From: Pezizomycotina sp. ARF18
Taxonomy: Eukaryota; Ascomycota
NCBI GenBank assembly: GCA_002224055.1
Contig: AZLU01000060.1
Span: 133,483 to 197,482, forward strand
DNA length: 64,000 nucleotides
Reading direction: 5' to 3'
Below, in pieces: positions 58,403 to 64,000 of this stretch (position 1 is its first letter; each line of letters begins with the position of its first letter). Under the pieces are notes generated by a model that worked only from the letters and a program-made list of their open reading frames with translations, did not search any database and had not been told where the DNA came from. A program made the position numbers and the translations under genes.

Positions 58403-59329
58403 TTTCTAGTTCTGGTTTTCCATTGTAATTTGATATCTGAGTACATAATCACAATAATAAATTCTTCTTTATGCAGCGATAAACTATGGGTGTGAGAACC
58501 TCAAGTATCTTGGAAATTTACTCCGAGTCGCTCGGGACAACCAAGTGTTTCATAACCACGGCTTTTCACAAGCCTATGTCCGCCTCAATATGAACGTTGC
58601 GTCCGCAGCAGGTTGCGTCTGCCGTAATCCGGCTGGGGCACATTTCTGAATTCAAACGGTTAAAAGCGAGATATTTACATTGCGGCTTCTATCTTTGGAA
58701 TGCCGTATTCCCCGCAAACCCCAGGGGTCATTCGCTATAACAACAGCTGCCTCAATTAATTGTCATGATACTTATTACCGGGGTTGAGGCGTCAAAAGAT
58801 GCAGGTACGATCTCGGGCCAAGCTTCCGCAACGGTCCTGAGCTGTTGGCTCCCGGATAAAGCCTTTTAAGTAGCATTCGGCGGCTTGTAAAACTCTTACA
58901 AGGTAACATTGATAAGTTAAAAAAATAAGCGCTGGAGGGTGTTAAATGAGGTTCATCTGATTTTGGCTCGAGGTTAGGCTGGCAATAGAGAAGTCACGCG
59001 GTAGTAAACTCAATTAATAGTACAAACTCCCTCAGATGTTACATAGGAATCATTTTCTCATCAGCTGCCCGATGCAGCATCAATTCATTTATCCTAGCCC
59101 TTATCGGTGAAGTTGGATCTCACTTTAAAGGCGCTCCGAAGGGGGGGAGGGGGGGGGGAGGTAATAGCGCTTAAATGGAAGTTAGGGAAGAGAAAATAAG
59201 AAAAAGAAAGGAAGGTCTCCTGGATGGAATATATATAGGGGTATTCAAGGAAGCTGTATTATCGGCGGTGCTGAAGGGGACCAAGCATATGCGCTATCAT
59301 CGCAAGTATACTATCTCAATTTACGAAAA
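58403..59329. promoter_or_regulatory. Upstream region of GH92 with G-run and TATA-like box
   Basis: No gene is seen in this 0.9 kb. It contains a G-rich run (G7-A-G10-A-GG, 59141-59161) and a TATA-like element (aatatatatagg) near 59227, about 100 bp before the mannosidase start at 59330. Confidence 0.5.
59141..59161 (+). repeat. G-rich run, possible G-quadruplex
   Basis: Twenty-one bases of G interrupted only by single A at 59148 and 59159, about 170 bp upstream of the GH92 start on the coding strand. It has enough G blocks to fold as a quadruplex if split internally. Whether it acts is unknown. Confidence 0.6.
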
Positions 59330-62065
59330 ATGAGTCGGAGTTGTACTATGGAACGCTCCTGGCGCTCGCCGCGCAGAGCTCGCGGCCCTACCGTCGAAAT
59401 CCGGGACGCAATTCGACGTATTGGACTACGTCGATCCTTTGATAGGGACAGTGAACGGAGGTTCGCAGAAATCTGGGAAAGAATCTTAATATTGATTTAT
59501 TCCTCGCTAATTATCTCGGAGGTAGGGCATGTGTTTCCTGGGGCGACATTACCCTTCGGTATGGCCAAGGCGGTAGCAGATGTTACCGGGTAAGGAACTC
59601 GAGACAGGAACCCTCCGTGCTTGGCATAAGTATGTCAACTAACTATGGTACAGAGAAAACCAGGGAGGATTCGCATCAGACGATAGTACAATCCTAGGCT
59701 TCAGTCATATGCACGATAGTGGAACGGGCGGGCTGCATCGCTCGGCATCATGCCTCTGTTCGCACAACTATGCGACGACCCCCGAAGCTGCTCATATGCG
59801 CAAACCGTACGGGCTGTGAAACGTGTACAGGACTCTGTAAAAGCAACGCCTGGTTATTTCGGCATCGAGCTGGAGAACGGAGTGAAGGCCGAGATGACGG
59901 TGGCTAGCCACACCGCATTATACCGCTTCAGTTTTGTGGAAGTGCCCAAATCCCAGTTCAACTCGGATCAACTAGCCCGCTGATCCTCTTGGACGTAATC
60001 GACCTTCCGCAATCACGCATATCTGGAAAAGCGAAGGTCGATGCGAAGAGTGGTAGAATAACCGCAACTGGAGTCTTTCAACCTCATTTGGGGAGGGTCA
60101 ATACACCGTGTACACATCACAGACTCAAAGGTTCTCCGATAAAAGCTACCGGGAGCTTTCAACAAAACAAAGGTTCAGTGAAATCGAACTCGGTATCGTT
60201 GGAGGAGGGCAACAGGGCGGTAAAATCCAGTTCTGCTGGTGTTTGGGTCCAGTTCCAGGCGTCCCAGCAGAGTCAACTCTTGGCCCGCGTTGGAATAAGT
60301 TTATCAGTGAGCAGAAGGCCTGCCAGAACGCTCAGAATGAAGCTGCAGGGTTTGATTTTGATCGCTTGAGGACCACGGCCGAATCAGCATGGCGACAGAA
60401 ACTGGGAAGCATTCAGGTTGATGCAACGGGAGTTAGCAGAGACTTTCAGACCACGTTTGGTCCGGCCTTTATAGAACGTTTGTTAGTCCGCAAGACTATA
60501 CTGGAGGTACGGCACTTAAATTCCCTCTATTCCCTTCTACGCATCAACAAAAACTTACACTCCATCCTTAACGTAGAAAATCCCCTGTGGAGCAGCTCTG
60601 AGCCATATTTGACTCATATTACTGCATCTGGGATTCATTCAGAGCCGCGCATCCTCTTCTTACCTTAGTTGACCCTAAAACCCAAACGTTGATGGTTCGG
60701 AGTTTGATCGATATTTACAAACATGAGGGAAAACTCCCGGACTGCCGAATGTCTTTCTGTCACGGATACACCCAAGCGCTCCAACGCTGATACTCTCCTT
60801 GCCGACTCATATGTGGTACGTTAGATCCTGTTTTTAAGATTCTCGAGCGGTGACTAAAGTCTTCATAGAAAGGAATCAAAAACGGAGTTGACTGGGAAAC
60901 CGCGTACGAGGCGGTGGTGTCCGATGCGGAAGTGGAACCTCAGAATTGGGATCTCTCCGGTAGAGGAGGACTACAAAGGTATGAACTATCGTGATAAATC
61001 TAGAGGCCTTTGCTGAGAGATTTAACGCACTGTAGCTGGAAAACTTTGGGCTACATCCCCAAGTACGACTCGTCTGACCCCAATTATGGATCGCACACAC
61101 GAAGCGTTTCCAGAACGGTGGAATACGCCTATAATGATTTCGGCATTGCACTTATTGCCAAAGGCTTGGGGAAGACTGCCGACCATGAAAAATATCTCAA
61201 TCGCAGCGGCAACTGGAAGAATCTGATCAAGAAAGATCAAACTTCTAGCATCAATGGCCAGGATACTGGTTCGTTGGTTTCCTGCAACCGAGGAACTCCG
61301 ACGGTCCTGGGCATCTCAAGATCCGATTTCTGCTCTCCTCTCCAAGGTTTCACTAGCTGCTACCTGGGGATGGATAGTGAAACTTACGAAGGTATGAAGC
61401 GCCACAAGTTGCGACTAAATAGTGCTTGAAGAAACATGAAGATTCGCTAACGCTTGGAACAGGATCGCTGTGGATGTACACCACCTATGTGCCGCAAAAC
61501 ATGGCTGGGCTCATCGACACCCTGGTGGGGCAGACAGCTTCACGTCTCGGCTCGAATATCTTCACACTTCTGGCTTGTTGTATATTGGTGATGAACAAGC
61601 ATTTCTCCCCGTCTTCCAGTTCATTATACTGGCCGCCCAGGGCTCAGCTCCAAGTACGTGCGATATTACATCCCCTCGCAATTCAACGCAACGATCCCTG
61701 GTATTCCCGGAAACGATGATAGCGGAGCCATGGGAAGCTTCTCAACTTTGGCTATGATGGGCTTCTGGCCAGTACCTGGGCAAGATGTTTACCTCCTTAC
61801 TGCTCCCTTCTTTCCTACCTTGAAAATTACGAACGGGGAAACTGGGAAGACTGCGGTTATTTCGGTTACCAATTTCGGACCGGAGGAGAGCATATATATC
61901 CAGACCGCAAAGCTCAACGGAAAACCGTATACGAAGAACTGGATTACGCATGATTTCTTCTTGAATGGTGGAGTCCTGGAATTGGTACTCGCAGCGACGA
62001 AAGCACATCTTGGGGGACGGGACTTGGGGATTTACCACCCAGTTACACCTTGTAATTCTTTTTAG
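59330..62065 (+). CDS. Secreted GH92 alpha-1,2-mannosidase family protein
   Basis: A calcium-dependent exo-alpha-mannosidase of family GH92, which trims mannose from glycans. The start at 59330 reads MSRS, then YYGTLLALAAQSSRP (signal peptide) if one G is added at 59343. The N-domain opens LDYVDPLIGTVNGG, and after an intron (about 59461-59526) GHVFPGATLPFGMAKAVADV. Landmarks follow in order: GFSHMHDSGTGG (about 59697), ENGVKAEMTVASHTALYRF, SAWRQKLGSIQV, FDSYYCIWDSFRAAHPL (needs one T at 60608-60610), LPDCRMSFCHGY with QGGSNADTLLADSY (about 60750) and GLGKTADHEKYLNRSGNW. SLWMYTTYVPQNMAGLIDTL and NDDSGAMGSFSTLAMMGFWP (about 61702) carry the C-domain catalytic acids, and the C-terminal sandwich ends YHPVTPCNSF at 62065. 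Four or five introns, total about 800 residues, as in fungal GH92. About eight frame breaks, none in the catalytic triplets themselves. Confidence 0.9.
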
Positions 62066-62835
62066 ATTTCAATATCCATATTTGTATGTTAGAGAACCGT
62101 GCCGCAGCTGTTTCTGTAATATATCCCAGTACACACCATTGCAAAATAGTAGGCAGTCTTCCAGATTTGCTGTTCGAAGTGTAAGCAAAATTGGAGAAGA
62201 AATTGCGGCGGTATATTGTGAGATTTAGCTCACTTAGATATCGCAATTCGAGCGATTTATATAGTGGGAGCGTTTATAAGAACATGAAATAAGCGTAAAC
62301 TTTCGAAAGCAGACCTTCTTTAACTCCTTCCTACAGACAATAGGTTAAACGGGAACAAGTATAAAGACAAACGAAGGTAACATTATTGATCCTTCGTGAA
62401 TCATGCCTTCTGCTGTCGTAGTGTGATGCAGTCGCTATGAAAAGCAACTACCACTATGATGGATGAAAAATGGAATGAATCTCGTCTGCTAAACTAAGAG
62501 CTAGATAGGTGGGAGAAGGTCCCCTTTATATACACAACCGTCATTTTGGGTGTGGGCACTCTGCACGACGACACTGCCACGGCCATGTCTTGTCTTCGGA
62601 GACTTAAGCGTGTGCTGGAGAGCTTTGACGCTTTCCTGGAGCGAGAGAGAACAAATGATAAGTCAGATCAAAATGTAGAATCAGGATGTTGAGGGTTTCA
62701 AAGTATAAGAATAGACAGTTCAAACCCTTGCACGACGCGGGAAGGCTGTTCAGGATACCCGGTTCAAGTTCGTCCTATCATTGATGAATCGATCTATGTC
62801 TTTTTCATACGAAATCATAAAGGTCGAATTTCATA
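62066..62835. promoter_or_regulatory. Upstream region of small secreted protein gene
   Basis: About 770 bp with no supported gene. A TATA-like tttatataca lies near 62524, some 310 bp before the next start. The left end should hold the 3' end of the mannosidase transcript. Confidence 0.4.
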
Positions 62836-63287
62836 ATGTTTTTCAACACCATTCTCTGCGCTACGGTTCTGGTTGTGTTGGTCATTGCGGCGCCTAACGG
62901 CTATCGTGGGTTCTAGATCCCTTGTGCAGTATGCGACCATTCTGATACATATACTGATTGATACTCCTAACAGAGAAACGGACCATCAACCAGTATACCT
63001 TTGTCGAGCGCCTGGAAATCGCTAAGCGCCATATTCATTCAAAGTCCTGTCCGACCGAGATCCCACTACTGCTGACCGCCACAGCTAGCGGCGAGGACGT
63101 ATTCACGCAGCCAGCGTTTGACGGAATGGCGAACGGAGCAGATAAGAAGCTGTTGATAGAAAACTTCAACGTCGATGCACCCGAGGCATTCGAGACGTTG
63201 CGCAAAGACGGTGCTTTCGGCTACGTGGAGTCAGACCCCACAAAGAAACCACGACAAGTAATTCTAAAATACAACAGTACTCCATAA
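62836..63287 (+). CDS. Small secreted protein with Kex2-type site, intact
   Basis: The ATG at 62836 starts a strong signal peptide (MFFNTILCATVLVVLVIAAP). An intron at 62906-62973 (gtgggt...ctaacag) joins NGY to QKRTINQYTFVERLEIAKRH, placing a dibasic KR about six residues after the expected signal cleavage, a likely Kex2 processing site. The mature part of about 100 residues (HIHSKSCPTEIPLLLTATAS; QPAFDGMANGADKKLLIENF; APEAFETLRKDGAFGYVESD) ends ILKYNSTP at 63287. It has one Cys in the mature part, so it is not a disulfide-rich effector type. Total is 127 residues. The frame is unbroken, unlike most neighbours. No family is recognised. It may be a secreted signal, effector or propeptide-processed enzyme inhibitor; none of these is shown. 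Confidence 0.65.
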
Positions 63288-63354
63288 CTTTTATGCTGTC
63301 ACCTATGCTTGGAACCTTTGAATATATATGCGAATGAGTATCGACGAATAATCC

Positions 63355-64000
63355 TTATAAACTTGCTTTTCCAATGCCTCGGATAAATAGACTTTCTCCC
63401 TTAGCTAGAACATTTCCGTCTCCATCCTTTATTGTTGCGTCCATCCACATTTTCTTGCCCTCTCCTTCCGTAACACAGCACTCAGCAATACTGTACTACC
63501 TGTTTCACAGGTCGTAGGTATGTAGCGCTTAGTTGCGCCGTGAGCATCGCTGGCCACTCAATTGGCTCTCCTTTTGCTTTGGTCCTCTCTATCAATGCTC
63601 GCGTGCCGTTACGTGAAATACTCCCATCATCAACACTTCGTCCAGAAGCGCCGCTACCATGCCGCCGTGGCATATCCCCGGATAGCCGTCGAGCCCCCCT
63701 TCCAAGGCGACTAGCATGTGAGCAGCTTTTGTTGGCGGATCGAATGGGGAGGAGATTTTATGGAAACATAAGCATGCTGATATGGTCTTATCATTTTTGA
63801 GGGTATGACCCATAAAGGAATGTTCGCCGGGCGCTTGATGATACGGGAAAAGTCCATCTCAATAACGTGCGTTGGGTCATTCAGAAACTTCGCGCACCAA
63901 GGGATATTTTGAAGTAATTGAGGTCCTCAAAATTGAAAAGTGAGTTATTGAGATTATAGGCTGGGTTGTTGACATTGAGGTCTGAATGGGTAAGAGTTGA
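63355..64000 (-). CDS. Hotdog-fold acyl-CoA thioesterase-like protein, 5' end beyond window
   Basis: A PaaI/THEM4-type thioesterase that should hydrolyse acyl-CoA. Read from the right edge on the minus strand: PAYNLNNSLFNFEDLNYFK, then IPWCAKFLNDPTHVIEMDF, then SFMGHTLKNDKTISACLCFH (about 63770-63830), a family motif. Next come HMLVALEGGLDGYPGICHGG and MVAALLDEVLMMGVF (about 63610-63680), where the HGG and the D-E pair form the active-site helix of the hotdog fold. LTAQLSATYLRPVKQVV and MWMDATIKDGDGNVLAKGES follow, ending IRGIGKASL at 63355. The start codon is outside the window. Frame changes occur near 63895, 63810, 63600 and 63490, but the order of family blocks is complete. Confidence 0.8.

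Overview
The window looks like filamentous ascomycete (Pezizomycotina) nuclear DNA. Genes lie on both strands and are broken by short introns (about 50-140 bp, GT...AG). They are separated by 0.3-4.5 kb spacers rich in poly-A/T runs. The family mix is typical of moulds: fungal rhodopsin-domain 7TM proteins, type B carboxylesterase, dienelactone hydrolase, DHA1 drug:H+ antiporter, HSPA12-type Hsp70, hemerythrin-like protein, GH92 alpha-mannosidase, LaeA-like methyltransferase and small secreted proteins. I cannot fix the class or genus. I saw no tRNA, rRNA, LTR element, reverse transcriptase, transposase or CRISPR.

Layout. 1-15 kb: a carboxylesterase cut by the left edge, an AT-hook protein behind a 200-bp A-rich tract, a secreted aspartic protease, a Ser/Thr-rich GPI-type surface protein, a doubtful small secreted protein and a dienelactone hydrolase. 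16-21 kb: a Qdr-like MFS antiporter divergent from the hydrolase, then a decayed aspartic-protease relative. 21-33 kb: three large genes. These are a membrane-anchored coiled-coil protein of unknown function, an HSPA12-type Hsp70, and divergent from it a vWA-E2 (ubiquitin-conjugating) fusion protein with an intact catalytic cysteine. 33-55 kb: three fungal rhodopsin-domain genes, a hemerythrin-like gene, a secreted Gly/Lys-rich protein, a polysaccharide pyruvyl transferase divergent from an SLC35C-like nucleotide-sugar transporter, and an internally deleted Dal5-like transporter. 57-64 kb: a methyltransferase, a GH92 alpha-mannosidase, an intact small secreted protein with a Kex2-type site, and a hotdog thioesterase that leaves the window on the right.

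Two points govern how to read this annotation. First, almost every gene carries single-base reading-frame breaks. At eleven sites the conserved motif returns if one base is added to a neighbouring mononucleotide run. This fits uncorrected homopolymer deletions in a long-read assembly better than real loss of every gene, so I call most of these genes CDS spans, not pseudogenes. The nucleotide-sugar transporter and the 63-kb secreted protein read cleanly. The Dal5-like transporter (central helices missing) and the 19.4-kb protease relative (catalytic Asp replaced, several stops) look truly defective. Second, the most interesting block is 21-33 kb, where a ubiquitin-conjugation fusion protein and an Hsp70-like ATPase stand head to head.

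Links between neighbours: the pyruvyl transferase and sugar transporter could form a glycan-capping pair, and GH92 also acts on mannose glycans. The hydrolase and MFS antiporter could form a detoxification pair. These links rest on gene order alone.
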